A stretch of 64,000 nucleotides of DNA from Coenobita brevimanus (GCA_032717465.1 CM064697.1:4888501-4952500), one strand, 5' to 3'. Counted from the stretch's first letter, positions 44,827-55,799 are shown. A program made the numbers and translations. The notes: generated from the letters alone by a model not told the origin.

Positions 44827-45117
44827 TCAAAATTGCACGGCGTAATCTAAATGTGGCCCTACTAATGCTAGATAAAGTTGCAATATTACTTTTGATGACC
44901 TATTGCTCACGCCTCTCGAAATAAATTCTAGGACCTTATATGCTTTATTTCTCGCATTAATACATTGTTGCTTTGGTTTGAGGTCTTTACGAACCATAAT
45001 TCCTAGATCTTTCTCGCATTCCGATTTACTAATTTCTTTGTTATCGTAGTTGTATTTAGTATCTCCAGTGGTCGTGCCTACGTTAAGCACTTTACATTTT
45101 TCAACGTTAAATTCCAT
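44827..45117 (-). pseudogene. CR1-like RT fragment, post-catalytic region
   Basis: A 96-residue frame: MEFNVEKCKVLNVG, then SECEKDLGIMVRKDLKPKQQ, then NKAYKVLEFISRGVSNRSSK and LYLALVGPHLDYAVQF. It is the standard segment following the YADD box in CR1-type RTs. The methionine at 45117 is internal to the family protein (the preceding residues are normally WQ, and WQ is indeed encoded just upstream), so this is a fragment. It is interrupted upstream by a GA array. Confidence 0.8.
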
Positions 45118-45129
45118 TTGCCAAGTTTG

Positions 45130-45169
45130 AGAGAGAGAGAGAGGGAGAGGGAGAGAGAGAGAGAGAGAA
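45130..45169. repeat. (GA)n microsatellite
   Basis: Imperfect GA run with GGGAGAGG interruptions, inside the CR1-like remnant. Confidence 0.9.
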
Positions 45170-45234
45170 TATATGTAACATTTTTGTTAAAACCGCCTCA
45201 CACCAACACACATTCTTGGCATGCTTAGCCTGAG

Positions 45235-45269
45235 CACGTGGTAAAGCACGTGGTGCGGCAGTGACGTCA
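45235..45269. promoter_or_regulatory. Tandem E-box (N6) plus CRE cluster
   Basis: CACGTG at 45235-45240, six bases, CACGTG at 45247-45252, then a full CRE TGACGTCA at 45262-45269. Two E-boxes six or seven bases apart is the arrangement known for CLOCK/CYCLE-type bHLH-PAS dimers, and CRE sites bind CREB/ATF. The two E-boxes lie in a 9-bp direct repeat GCACGTGGT. No transcription start or gene was recognised near it, and it sits inside a retroelement remnant, so function is speculative. Confidence 0.3.
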
Positions 45270-45837
45270 TATGAGGTGTGAGCTGGTATCGATCACGCAC
45301 CGAGTTGTGCAGATCTCCGTACCCACCCGACTCCCACTCACTTTTGACCTTCTCTGTTCCCACACACAACCTCTGTTGTTGCTGTACTCCACTATCCTGG
45401 CACACTAACCCAGTACTCCTCTTCCCGAAGGAGTATAATTTGACTCCATGTCTAAGAAAGTTACCAGTTTCTAAAATCTCTTTTAGATGCGCTCCCAGAA
45501 TAATTTCCATAACTTTGAAAGCATCATCCTGTATGTGGCGTCATGGAAATTCCCTATATGTCACAAAAGACGACTCTAAGTGGAGGGAAGCATGGGACTG
45601 GAAATCCCCCTTTATTTATTGATTTTTTGCGACCCCACCTCTCAACACGTAGCAGTGCAGCCAACCTCGAAATTCATATGACACGGGAAAGGGGAGATCG
45701 TACCAGATATTTCGTATGTGTTATATGTCCATAAATATATGAAAGAACCACATTCTATATTCGACCGCGTTACGCATGTAGATCTCGAGTTGAATGAAGT
45801 AACTTTATAAATTTTCCTTCATCAGTATTTCCAAATA

Positions 45838-45908
<71 letters not shown>

Positions 45909-45937
45909 ATATATATATATATATATATATACTGTAT
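45838..45937. repeat. (CTAT)n(TA)n microsatellite
   Basis: About nine CTAT units followed by TA runs with one CTA break. Same architecture as the array at 8065-8195. Confidence 0.95.
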
Positions 45938-46056
45938 ATAATGTGGCGCATTACTCCCCATTATTATTATTATTTAGCTTTGGGTGTGTCTTATAAACTT
46001 CCTTGGCCTGTATAGTTTGGGGCATTTTGACCTGTTTATGCAGTTATGAAATATAA

Positions 46057-46272
46057 CTATACTCCATTTCACCAAGTTTGGCGCCGTCACTGATGTCCTC
46101 AGCGCCTGTCGTGTTGATGTAAATCCTCTACACTATGTGAACCTCTATTTATTACCTTGAGAACCAATAAAAGACAATATATAAAGGTATATCCAGTGCT
46201 GAGGACATTTATCAGTGCTACAGGTGTTGAGGACATCACTGATGGTGCCAGACTCGATGAAATGGAGTATAG
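46057..46272. mobile_element. Fold-back MITE, 216 bp palindrome, TA-flanked
   Basis: CTATACTCCATTTCACCAAG (46057) pairs with the end of the segment, whose reverse complement reads CTATACTCCATTTCATCGAG. The arms continue inward with GGCGCCGTCACTGATGTCCT against GGCACCATCAGTGATGTCCT, then remain recognisably complementary to a centre near 46163. The outermost bases are TA on both sides, as expected for Tc1/mariner-type insertion, though TA is palindromic and could be coincidental. No coding capacity. The arms differ at perhaps one base in five, so this is an old insertion. Confidence 0.75.
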
Positions 46273-47420
46273 GCCTATGTGGTATTGTCTAAACAACAAG
46301 TGTTCGGTAAATCAAGCCGTGTGTTTGGGCGCGTACCCTGATGCTGGGGCTGTTTGTATACCCTTGGTACAATGTCCTCTACCCAGTGGTTCTTATACTT
46401 TGGACCAGAAGTCACCTGATCTTGCTGCTTGACAGGGGCTACCTAGGGACTACCTGTGCGGGCTGGCAGGAAGGTAGGCGGGGGGAGGGTAGGGGATTGA
46501 TGAGGTATTGAGGGTGTGACTGTTAGTATTTGATATGCAATCATGAGGCACTGGGTAGTATTTAAGTGGCTTTGGAGATTTCACAACACCCCTTCCTTAA
46601 AGATTTATATTGCGCATGCACGTTATTGATGCACACAGTGCCGATATTGAAACGATATCACACAAGATACTGTTGAGATGTAATATGATAAATAAATTAC
46701 TGAGAATGTGTTACGAAGCCTCCAATGCCACCTAGAATACGACGTTTCTGATACGGTGGGCAGTGGTGGGACGAGATTGGTGTGTAATAGTATGTAAATA
46801 ATCCCAGTATCCTATTTACTGGTCAGGATAGAGCTAGGAGAGTGGATAGAGCTGTACTCTTTTTACTCTAACCTGGCCTAAAACTGCCATCTCCACTCTG
46901 AATGCTGACTTTTTGCACTAGATTAACACTTGAATTTTTTACTAGTCACGAAGAAGCGCTATAGAAAAGATGTAGAGCCCTAGTATTATCCTTATAATAC
47001 TATAAATAAGCCATCCTTATAATACTAGAAATAAGCTACAAAAGAACGAAAATCTGGGCCAAGTCAACGTAAAAGAACTATAGTATGAATCATGGATGTG
47101 ACTGGTGTGGAGTGAGCTAGTGCTTGGTTGTGATTGAATGGTGGTAGAAAGATGAGTAATGCATATAGTTTCAGTTTGCTAGTAGAAGGCTTTATAATAT
47201 TGAGAGTGTTACAGTAGTCTTTGATGGTAATGGAGTGAGTTTGTCGTGTTTTAATGTGTTCATAGATTACAAAGCGTGTGATGGTCTTTGGTTGGGCTAT
47301 AGATAATTATTTTCCTTTGATTTTAAGATGAATTAACTGTGTGTATTGTTTGTATCTGGTTAACAATTCTTGATTGTTTTGGTTAATGTGTTGCAGATTT
47401 CTGTAAGTTTGGGTATTCAA
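46273..47420. other. Non-coding stretch
   Basis: Contains a possible hAT-type end (CAGTGGTTCTTATACTTTG at 46384) and a small 25-bp direct duplication (ATCCTTATAATACTA at 46988 and 47013). No exon recognised. Confidence 0.5.
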
Positions 47421-47520
47421 TTAATCCATTCAGGAGTGACGTCACACCTGGGTATTTTACTGTAGCAAACCAGACGATTTTATTGTAAAAAAACGCCAAA
47501 TTCAACATACAGAAATCTCT
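47421..47520 (+). mobile_element. TTAA-type MITE, copy E, left part
   Basis: TTAATCCATTCAGGAGTGAC, then ACGTCACACCTGGGT, then AACCAGACGATTTTATTG. It matches the family's left terminal and internal blocks. It includes a full CRE palindrome TGACGTCA at 47437-47444. The right end was not found. Confidence 0.5.
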
Positions 47521-47764
47521 CCTCCTCAGTTAGGAGGCTGTGTCGCAGTTTGGTATATTTAGCTACTATCAGATTTCACATGTGTTGGTTTCGTATTGCG
47601 TTTTATGACGATTTTATAAAGCTGCTGTGGTGTTTGTTAGAGTTTTCAAAAGAGGCTGGAATGTTTAGCATTATATTTGCGTTGGCTTAAGATATTGTTT
47701 TAGAATGTTAAAGATTTGAGTAAGAATCGCTGAAATATGTGAACGGCAGCATCAGGGAAGAATG

Positions 47765-48440
47765 GTCACATGTTTCTCTTCCCACCATTTGTCACTCAGT
47801 GCAGGCCCCTATTTTTCCTCCTCGTTTGGCTGTCTCGCTACTTCCCACTCTGCGTTCTTCACTCCTTCCATAACACATTCCCATTTTTCTCTTCTTCCCC
47901 ACTTTCAGTTTTGCCCTTTTCTTTGTTTTCAGTTCCCCTTCCTTACTCAGTCTTATTGTTTTAACTTTTTCTTGCTTTTCATCTTTAATTTCTCTGTCTT
48001 TCTTCTTCCGAATCTTGTCTCAGCCTGTTTCCTCTCATTGTATCCCCATTTCTCCTGCTCCCTCGTTCACTTACTGATCTGACTTATCATATTCTTATTC
48101 CTTGTTTTGGTGCTCTTCTTCATACTTGCATCTCTCTCATTCTTTCTTCTCCCTTACACTCCCTCTGTCGTTCTCCCTCTCACTCCCCCAATTCTCCCCA
48201 CGTAATCTAATCCTTCTCATTTCCTCACGTATTCACGCTTCCTCTAATTTTCCTCACTCTTTTCCTCTCCCTCAAATCTCCACGCTTCACTTCAAAAATT
48301 TCCCAGGCCTTTTCCTTTTCACCCACTCTCTATCGCCCTCTTCTCTTTACCCGTCTCCCTCCTACTTCCTCTTTCTGTCTTCACCTCACCCAAGTTTTTC
48401 TTTACCTGGGGTCTTCAGTTTCTTCCCTCCCTTTTTTATC
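47765..48440. repeat. Pyrimidine-rich block
   Basis: About 680 bp of C/T-rich sequence; open frames here are low-complexity. Confidence 0.8.
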
Positions 48441-50058
48441 CCAGGGTAAGATGGATGGTCAGTACGAGCTGCAATTAGTTGTTTGTGGTGGGGAGAGAGA
48501 GAGAGAGAGAGAGGGAGGGGGGGGGAATACCGGTAAGCTGGATAAAAATATATCAGTAGGTTCACTGTTTCTACCTGTAATTATTTTTGTGTTTTCTCCC
48601 ACTCCCACCAATATTCTTGAGTGTCTATTTTTGTTCGTACTCTTAGAACTCTCCTGTCATCGACCCCTGTCACTGTATCACTCACTCTCCTGAACGAAAA
48701 CTTAAGGAATAAACACCGTACAGGTACGCTATCGCAGTATTTTTAGAAGATTTAGTGGGTGTTTCATAAAGTACAGCTCATGTGTTTACTTTTTTTCGTT
48801 CGCTGGGTTACCTTCATCGTGCTCCACTGCTGATGTCTCCTGGCGCGAACTCATGTGTGAAGTGCAGTCCCCTGAAAGAGGGTAAACCCCGTGAAATGGT
48901 TACTTCGTGTCTCAATAACACATATCTGACTGTATCTGGGTGCTGAGTTCCTGATGTTGGTAGGGAAGATGGATATTATGAAATGTGATTTTTGTTCATT
49001 TAAAAATTTTTGTCTTCCAGGTTAATTAGATGCCCGTCTATCATGAAGGGCGTATGCGGAGGCTGAATTGTGTTGCGGGAATCTCAGCCATAGATGCTGT
49101 TGGCGGAAGGGCTGTTTTTCGTTGCATACCGGAGTGAAAAGGTAAAAATATTAGGAAACCGAGACGGGGCATTTTCGTGGTACGTGATTGGAGGAGAAGT
49201 CGGCTGGTCATTGGTAGGCGGAGCGGGAGATATCAATTGCCTACATTTAACCATGTGCTACGTAATTTTCATTATATATCCGTAAGTGTTCTGTGGAAGA
49301 TGCGGTGAAATATGTGTCGTGAGTGTAATCAGTGGAACAGGAGAGTAGAAGAGGGGAGGAAAAAGTGCGAAAAAAAGATGGAGGTATTTGGCACCTGTAC
49401 TGAGGCCATCTCCTACAGCCCTCCCCCCGTCTCCTTCACCCCTGACTCCCTCACTGTACATTGGTGTGGCAGGTGCTGTGGTGGTAGGGTGCGTGCCGGT
49501 GCCGTGGTGCTACTTTTTGCCTAGGTTCTTGTGTTAAATGGTTGGTACTACGGAACGATGGAAACTTGATACCCCAGCCTCTAGTAAACAGTGCGCACAA
49601 GTGGGTGAGCGTTGGGAATGCAACTCTGACTTACGGGTCGGGTTCACTGGTGCAGTTACCGTTAGTGGAGGTTGGAAAGTAAATAAGCAAAAATGCATGT
49701 GAGTTTGAAGAGGAGGAAAACGGGCGTGAAATATAATCTCGGATATCCATTTGTAATTCAACAAAAGTGGTACGTGAATGACAAAAGTGTGAACAATTAG
49801 TTGAAACTATGTACTATATAATTGATGTACATTTTCCAGTGATAATTGTGTGTAAGATAGCAGAAAAATGATATACACACTATAAATTTCGTGTGTTAAG
49901 TGTATGAGGATAATATATGGAATGTTGAAATTATAAGTGCAGTATTATCATCCCTGACATGTGGACAGCTTTAGTGGAATGTATGAGCATTCATGTGCAA
50001 GTTCCAGTTCTTTCCTAACTTTCTACACATCGAATTCCATGTGCAATTTATTAGCGGT

Positions 50059-50060
<2 letters not shown>
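48441..50060. other. Non-coding stretch
   Basis: Short GA run (48493-48512), otherwise unique-looking sequence. A possible mini-exon at 49095-49140 (MLLAEGLFFVAYRSEK then GTAAAA) is too short to support. Confidence 0.5.
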
Positions 50061-50107
<47 letters not shown>

Positions 50108-50163
50108 TGTGATGATGGTGGGTTGTGCCCGTCCTAACATAGTTCAGTAAACATTAAACATCA

Positions 50164-50200
<37 letters not shown>

Positions 50201-50253
50201 ATAATGTGATGATGGGTTGTGCCCGTCATATCATAGTTCAGTAAACTATTAAA

Positions 50254-50298
<45 letters not shown>

Positions 50299-50428
50299 TG
50301 TGATGATGGGTTGTGCCCGTCATATCATAGTTCAGTAAACATTAAACATCCTCTCTCTCTCTCTCTCTCTCAATGTGATGATGGTGGGTTGTGCCCGTCA
50401 TAACAGTTCTGTAAACATTAAACATCAG

Positions 50429-50473
<45 letters not shown>
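50061..50473. repeat. Compound array: (CT)n alternating with a 60-bp unit, x4
   Basis: Five CT tracts of about 20-43 bp separated by four copies of a non-repetitive unit of about 55-63 bp (starting about 50103, 50200, 50292 and 50372). The unit begins CATAATGTGATGATG or CAATGTGATGATGG, carries GGGTTGTGCCCGTC, and ends TCAGTAAACATTAAACATC. Two units have GGTGGG and two have GGG at the same place; unit 2 has CTATTAAACATT. The whole module (CT tract plus unit) is duplicated in tandem. Confidence 0.95.
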
Positions 50474-50474
<1 letters not shown>

Positions 50475-50475
<1 letters not shown>

Positions 50476-50498
50476 TGTGTGTGTGTGTGTGTGTGTTT
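50475..50498. repeat. (GT)n microsatellite
   Basis: Short GT run after the compound CT array. Confidence 0.9.
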
Positions 50499-50499
50499 C

Positions 50500-51470
50500 A
50501 GTCGGTCTTTCTGCATGTCCAACTTGTTTCTCACCCTCTCTCACGCGTCTTTCCTTTTGTCCTCCATTTCTCTTTCCTTTTGTTTTTCCTCTTATTCCAC
50601 TCGCCCCGCCTCTGTCTTTCCTTCCCTCGTCTTGTCCATCTCCTTTTTCCTTTTTGTCTGTCTTCCGTTTGCGTCTTTATTCCTACACTTTTCTGGCTCT
50701 TTTGTCTCCTCCCACTCCCCATGTCTGCGACCTTTTCCATTGGCTCTTTCCCATGCTTGCCTCCCTGTCCCTCACCTCTTGCCCCCTTGTATCATTTACC
50801 CATTCATGCCTCCCCCTTTTTATCTCCCTGCCTCGTGTCTCACCCCTTATCTCCCTCCTTTGCGTCACTCCCCTCCTCTCCCATCCTCTCTTGTATATCT
50901 TAATTTATTCTTCATCCCTCCGTCTCTTGTCTCTCCATATCCTTTGTTTCTCCATATGTCTCTCTGTTACTCTCTTGTTTTCTCCTTGCCTCTCTTCCCT
51001 TGTCTGTCTCCGTATCACTTGCATCTCCCTATCTCTCAATTCCTTTCTCATGTCTCAGTCTCCTTCCGTCTCTTGCCTCCCACTCCTTGCTTCTCTTCTT
51101 CTTTTGCCTTCCTCCCTCACCTTTGCGTCCATTCCTCTTCCTTGTCACCCGTTCTCTCCCTTCCCTCGTGCCTTCTCCTTATCTCTCCTTGTCTTCTTGT
51201 TTCTCCCCATATCTACCTGTTTCTCAGCCACTCTCCCTTCTCCCCTATCCTTCTCCAAGCCTCTCCCATACCGTTTTCCAGTATCTCTCCCTTTTCATTG
51301 CCACTCTCTGAGGTTGCCTTCCTTTCTGACTGCCTCCATTTCCCTTGTGTCTCTCCGTCTCTTGTCTCTCCGCCAGTTTCCTTTCCTCTTGCCTCTCCGT
51401 CTTCTCTTTGCCCCTTGTGCCTTTTCCCCCTTCTCCTTGTCCCATCCGTTTGCCTCACCCCCCCACCCTG
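50500..51470. repeat. Pyrimidine-rich block
   Basis: About 970 bp of C/T-rich sequence with recurring GTCTCTCC and CCTTGTCTCTC phrases at irregular spacing (decayed minisatellite). Two overlapping 366-residue frames in different phases show that openness here is compositional. Confidence 0.85.
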
Positions 51471-52300
51471 TGTAGTGCGTCAGTGGCACAGTGTTGGCGC
51501 CCACCTCACACGTCGTAGTACCGTACTGCCAACCTGTGCTACCCTACCGTACCCTCGCTGCCGTGCCAATACCTCTTAACACACTCTCTCATTCTCCCAT
51601 CCATGTAACTAAACTTACATAGCAGTACGGTACCTTATTTTCTTCTCACTTACACCACCTCTACTGATTTTTTACGTCTCCTTCGTCGACCCATACTAAT
51701 TACATACTAGTCACTCTTTTCCAACCATTACTCATAGCACCTCAAATGAGTGCAAAAGAAAGCAAACAGCAACAGATCTAATGGTCCTGTAGAATTTGTT
51801 TGTTACAGAAAAGACAAAGATACCTCTCATTCTTTTCCTTCCTCAACTCATTCCACCTCCATACCTGTCCCTTACTTATTCTGTACCATATCATTAGCTG
51901 CCCTGAAAACGTCGAAGAGAATTACCGGGTATTTTAGAATTTATTGAGGTAACTCTCAGATGATTTTCTAGCTTGTGGGGAACCTGCTAGTGATGGGTGA
52001 AGCCTCCATTAGTCCCTGCACTGCTTTGACTATTATTTCTGGCCACCCACGTTTTCTGCTTAGAAAGGACACGATAGTGAAGGAGTTGATATAGTCATAC
52101 ATTAACGTTCCCATACCCCTAGCCATTAATCCACTTCATAAAATGTCTGAATTTTCTACTGCAAAATTATTTTATTCAGGGTAGGGGCTTCTCGTAGTGA
52201 ATGGGTTGGAAATAGCCTCTCTCACTTCAGTTTGATATCCTCTTTTATCTTAATGTGGGGAAGACTTTTCGTAATTAAGTAGAAGGCTGACCCATTTTTT
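51471..52300. other. Non-coding stretch
   Basis: No exon recognised; a poly(T) run at 52297-52312 marks the end. Confidence 0.5.
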
Positions 52301-52312
52301 TTTTTTTTTTTA

Positions 52313-52760
52313 ACCATTGCCGTACCTTTACATTGTTTACCATATCCATATCCTTACCATTTTCTTTAATAAATCCATACCCTTTTCCTTTCTTTACCAT
52401 ACTCATACCTTCGTTAACATATACATACCCTTACCCTCGTCGCATATCCATAAATCCAGATCCTGACCCATTGTAAAATAACCATACCCTTACATTCGTT
52501 AACACCTTTATCCTTACCCACTTTATCATACTCATACCCTTACCTTCTTTACATTAACCATACCCGTACCCTGATTAACATACCCACACCCCTGCCCATT
52601 TTAACCTAGTCGTTAGTGCCCATACCCATTCCTCTCTTCATTGTACTTAATTGATTTGCTACGGTAACTTTTCCATACCCGTACCCTTACCCGTTTTCCT
52701 TATCCATAGCCTTCCATCTGTAGCCTTTCTTTGCCCTTGCCCGTACCTCTTTCCCTCCTT
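52313..52760. repeat. Degenerate CCATACCCTTACC minisatellite
   Basis: Recurring phrases CATACCCTTACCTTC, CATACCCTTACATTCGTTAA and CATACCCGTACCCTGATTAA form a strongly decayed tandem repeat with a period of roughly 25-60 bp. Confidence 0.75.
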
Positions 52761-53127
52761 CATTTCATTCCATACCCTATCTTAGTGTACACTGACCTTC
52801 CTCACTTTTTGTTAGGTAATTTCTCTACCCTCTCCTAAGCTACCATGCTTTATCTTAATCATCCCAGCTTTATCTCGTTTCTCCCTATCTTATTTTGAGC
52901 TTTCTGCCCTATGTTAAACTCTTCTACCCTACTTTATGTCGTTTCCTTACCTTATCTTATACCACTTCCCTACTGTATGTTAAGACTCTGCCTGTTGCCC
53001 TTCCCAACCCTAAGGTACCCCAACAGCCTGGGGACGCCAAATTAAAGCTGAAAAATTAATGTTGCCTTTGCACCCCCCCCCACACAAAAAAAAAGTACAC
53101 GGCACAAAGTTGATATTGAAATTGTTT

Positions 53128-53280
53128 CTAACCCATTCAGGCCGAGGACGTCTTATTAAAACTGAATAATATAGTCTTGCGATAACCAGAAGAAAAGAAA
53201 GTACCCGAGCTTAGAGGCCTTCCATTAATTGGATAGCAAATATTGTTTGGCGGTAACAAGAATAAAATAGAAGACGTGAA
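53128..53280 (+). mobile_element. TTAA-type MITE, copy F, decayed
   Basis: Begins CTAACCCATTCAGGCCGAGG then ACGTCTTATT, resembling the family's left end with TTAA changed to CTAA. A second block GGCGGTAACAAGAATAAAAT then AGAAGACGTGA near the other end resembles the right-hand region. Weak member. Confidence 0.35.
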
Positions 53281-53589
53281 CATAATGATGTTCAGATTCT
53301 GCCTGACCCTGCCTAAGCTTCCTCTCTGCCTTGTCTTAACCCTTTTGACTGATAAGGATCTCCCCTATTTGAACACCATCTTTCTTTGGGCAAAATATTA
53401 ATTCTCGGAGTTCATAACAGTGAAAAGTTCGCAAATTCGCCACGACTTAATCATTTCCTTATTTTCATATTTTTACTTCACTGTTGTGTCCTTTCTAACC
53501 CTGAGCTGAATCACCGTGTACCGTAATTTCACTTTTTACCTATAACCACTCCTCTCCTTGCGTATTCGTAATTCATCATGATATTTACT

Positions 53590-54420
53590 GCCACTCCTCC
53601 CTTTATATGATACCTTTTTGTATTCATGTCCTTCAGTACTCATACCATTTATCTTACCCAAATCTTATCTCAGTACTTAGAGGTGGTCGTACCTTGCCTG
53701 TCCCCATGCCTTACTCCCACCTATACATTCCATACATACACATTCCTTTCGTCTCATATACCATCCTGTCCTTATATCTTTTTCACACCCATATCCTCCT
53801 TTTGCCATGTTCTTTATCCTCCCCTACTCTAGTCTCCACATGCCATTTCCTCATCCATACGTTTGTGTCCCCATGTCTTTCCCCACCCATACTTCCTTGT
53901 CCCCATGTCTTTCACCAATACTTTTGCGTCCCCATGTCTCCACCTCCCCCCCATGCTTTTGTCCCCATCCCCTTTCCCCATCCATATTTTTGTGTCCCCA
54001 TGGCCTGTCCTTACCCATACTCCCGTCCTTCTGTCATAACCTTTTCGATACCCCCGTATCTTTATGTTCTTTTCCCTCTCATGCACTCGTATTCCTATGT
54101 CCTTTTCCCACCCTTAGGGTGTTGTACTACCCCTGTGTCCTTCCTCATGTCGACCCTCATGTTATTTCCTCACTTATCTCCAAACATATCTTCAGCTCCT
54201 CCCCTCTTTCTCCCCCCTTCTCTTCCACCCAATACCCGTGTTCTTTCCCCAGTTCCCCACCCATTCCTTTGTATCCCCCGTCGTCTCTCAGCCAAACTGT
54301 CTCCATCTGCCAGTACCGTACCTATCAATATTTATACCGTTCTGCTACATACTTTTCACACCTGTACTCATCTGCTCCGTCTCTTTCTGTCGCGATGCTA
54401 TTTTTACTTTGTTAAAATTA
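53590..54420. repeat. Pyrimidine-rich, degenerate GTCCCCATG minisatellite
   Basis: Between 53850 and 54010 phrases such as TTTGTGTCCCCATG, TTCCTTGTCCCCATGTCTTT and TTTTGCGTCCCCATGTCT recur every 22-35 bp. The surrounding sequence is C/T-rich with CCCATAC phrases. Long frames (277 and 202 residues) are artefacts. Confidence 0.75.
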
Positions 54421-54487
54421 TTCATTCGAACTTTATGTAGCTAACTTTCCTACAGCCCAGTTCACTCGTGTTCATTTATTTCTGTCC

Positions 54488-54646
54488 TTAACTCGTTGAA
54501 TCAGTTGACGTGCTCTTGGCTTATTCTTGCTACCTCCACGCGGTTGCATTCTCTTCGGGGGGACCTTTTGAACTGCAGGGGTCAGTGAAATATAATAATT
54601 TAGAAGTAATGAAATAAAGAAAACGTCATCTGATTACAGAGGTTAA
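54488..54646 (+). mobile_element. TTAA-bounded MITE, copy I, 159 bp
   Basis: Begins TTAACTCGTTGAATCAGTTG (ACGTG follows) and ends AAAACGTCATCTGATTACAG then AGGTTAA. TTAA is present on both sides, and the terminal regions form an imperfect inverted repeat (TTGAATCAGTTGACGT against CTGTAATCAGATGACGT). TTGCTACCTCCACGCGG holds the place of the family's GCTACTGCCAGACG. Confidence 0.5.
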
Positions 54647-54711
54647 GTACGGTATTCATTCTCGCGTGCACCAACCCCTTGACATATTATTACACTTCCT
54701 TGCTTTACTTT

Positions 54712-54917
54712 CTTAGCGCCGTGCATTCTTTAAGACATGTAGTCACCCCTTCACACACTTATCTCTTTTACCCGCCACATTTTTCCTCATTAGATATCCG
54801 CATTAATTTTTCTTCTTAGCGCCGTGCATCCTTTCAGACATGTAGTCACCCCTTCATAAACTGATTTTCTTTTCCGTTCACATTTTCCCTCATTAAAAAG
54901 CCACATTCGCTTTCTTA
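54712..54917. repeat. 103-bp tandem duplication
   Basis: CTTAGCGCCGTGCATTCTTT at 54712 and CTTAGCGCCGTGCATCCTTT at 54815, each followed by GACATGTAGTCACCCCTTCA and, further on, by CACATTTT and CCTCATTA. Imperfect, with substitutions and small indels. A third unit may start near 54918 (CTTTCTTACTC). Confidence 0.85.
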
Positions 54918-55200
54918 CTCATTTGCTAACTCCCTAGTCTGCCCTTCTACACCCACACCTTATCCCAGTCTGTCAGTTTCACCCCTGTAACCTTCCTCCT
55001 CAATATTTTCCGTAGTGGAACCTACTCCCTATTCTTATTCATTTTGTTAATGCTTGTTCTCACACATACCACCAGCCGAACCCTACTGTCCCTAGACCTT
55101 ATCTCAGCCATACTATCCCTTTTTCCCAGTCTTTCCTCATCACCCATGTAACATCCCATCAGTGCTGTGCCCACAGAGCCTCCCTGGCCTCACATTTCAT

Positions 55201-55217
55201 ATTTTTTTTTTTTTTAT
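55201..55217. repeat. Poly(T) tract
   Basis: About 17 T residues. Confidence 0.8.
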
Positions 55218-55249
55218 CTGTGCCCTTTCTCTCCCATCCCCTCTTGTCG

Positions 55250-55690
55250 CTCACTCCTCACCCAGACCCATGCCCTTCTATCCCAGCCGTCTTGTCCTCT
55301 ACTCCCCACCCCATATTCCGCTCCATCGCTCTCGCAAAGTACCTATACCCGTACCCTCTTCTCAGTCGGCCTACTGTCCCCACTCCTCACGCCATATCAT
55401 GCTGTACCTTTCCCGTTAGCTTTCCTTGCCCATAGCCATCTATCCTAGCTCTCCTGTCCCCCACTCCCCACCCCTATCTCTCCCGCCCAACCCCTCGTGT
55501 AAATTACCCATACCCATACTCTCCTGTCCCCCTTTCCCCACCCTGTCCCCAACTCCCCGTCTCTATCCCGCTCCACTCCTGTAAGCTGCCCATACCCTTC
55601 TGTCCCAGCCGCCCTGCTGCCTTCCCATTCCCCACCCCTATCCCGCTCCACCCCTCCTGTAAGCTACCAGTACCCCGAGGCGGCCCTACA
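55250..55690. repeat. Degenerate tandem repeat, units about 95-130 bp
   Basis: Recurring order CCCCACCCC(T)AT, CCGCTCCA or CCGCCCAAC, TGTAAGCTGCCCATACCC or variants, then TCCCAGCCG or TCTCCTGTCCCC. About four units between 55260 and 55680. Frames across it are proline/serine artefacts. Confidence 0.75.
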
Positions 55691-55799
55691 GTACGCTTCC
55701 TTGCCCACACCCGACACAAACCTTGGCACACAGACAGGCCCCTCTTTGTTTACTCTTCCCACACTTTGTACCAGTGCTTGTTGATCTCTGTTTGGGGAT

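Larger units (their letters stand above)
44099..45560 (-). mobile_element. CR1-like retrotransposon remnant, minus strand
   Basis: Read on the minus strand from 45560 to 44099: an N-terminal RT piece (FKVMEIILGAHLKEILETGN, then GKRST, about 45540-45400), an unrelated or scrambled stretch (45400-45180), a GA array (45130-45169), then the post-catalytic RT region (45117-44827, KCKVLNVG, CEKDLGIMVRKDLKPKQQC, PHLDYAVQF), a frame change, the C-terminal region (44759-44382, RLERLTLHSLDRRRVRGDLI, RTRNTGN, DEWNKLPRDVVAAPS) and a 3' UTR ending near 44117. RT catalytic motifs A to D are missing, so the element has lost its centre. The orientation and order are internally consistent. Confidence 0.8.

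Noticed and set aside
46157..46432. 91-residue frame with some protein-like composition
   Set aside because: More than a third lies in the fold-back element, and the rest includes a possible hAT terminus; no domain.
49094..49140. MLLAEGLFFVAYRSEK followed by GTAAAA
   Set aside because: Only 47 bases with a weak donor; no independent support.
50375..51579. Two overlapping 366-residue frames
   Set aside because: Both are open only because C/T-rich sequence lacks stop codons; no start context, splice sites or domain.
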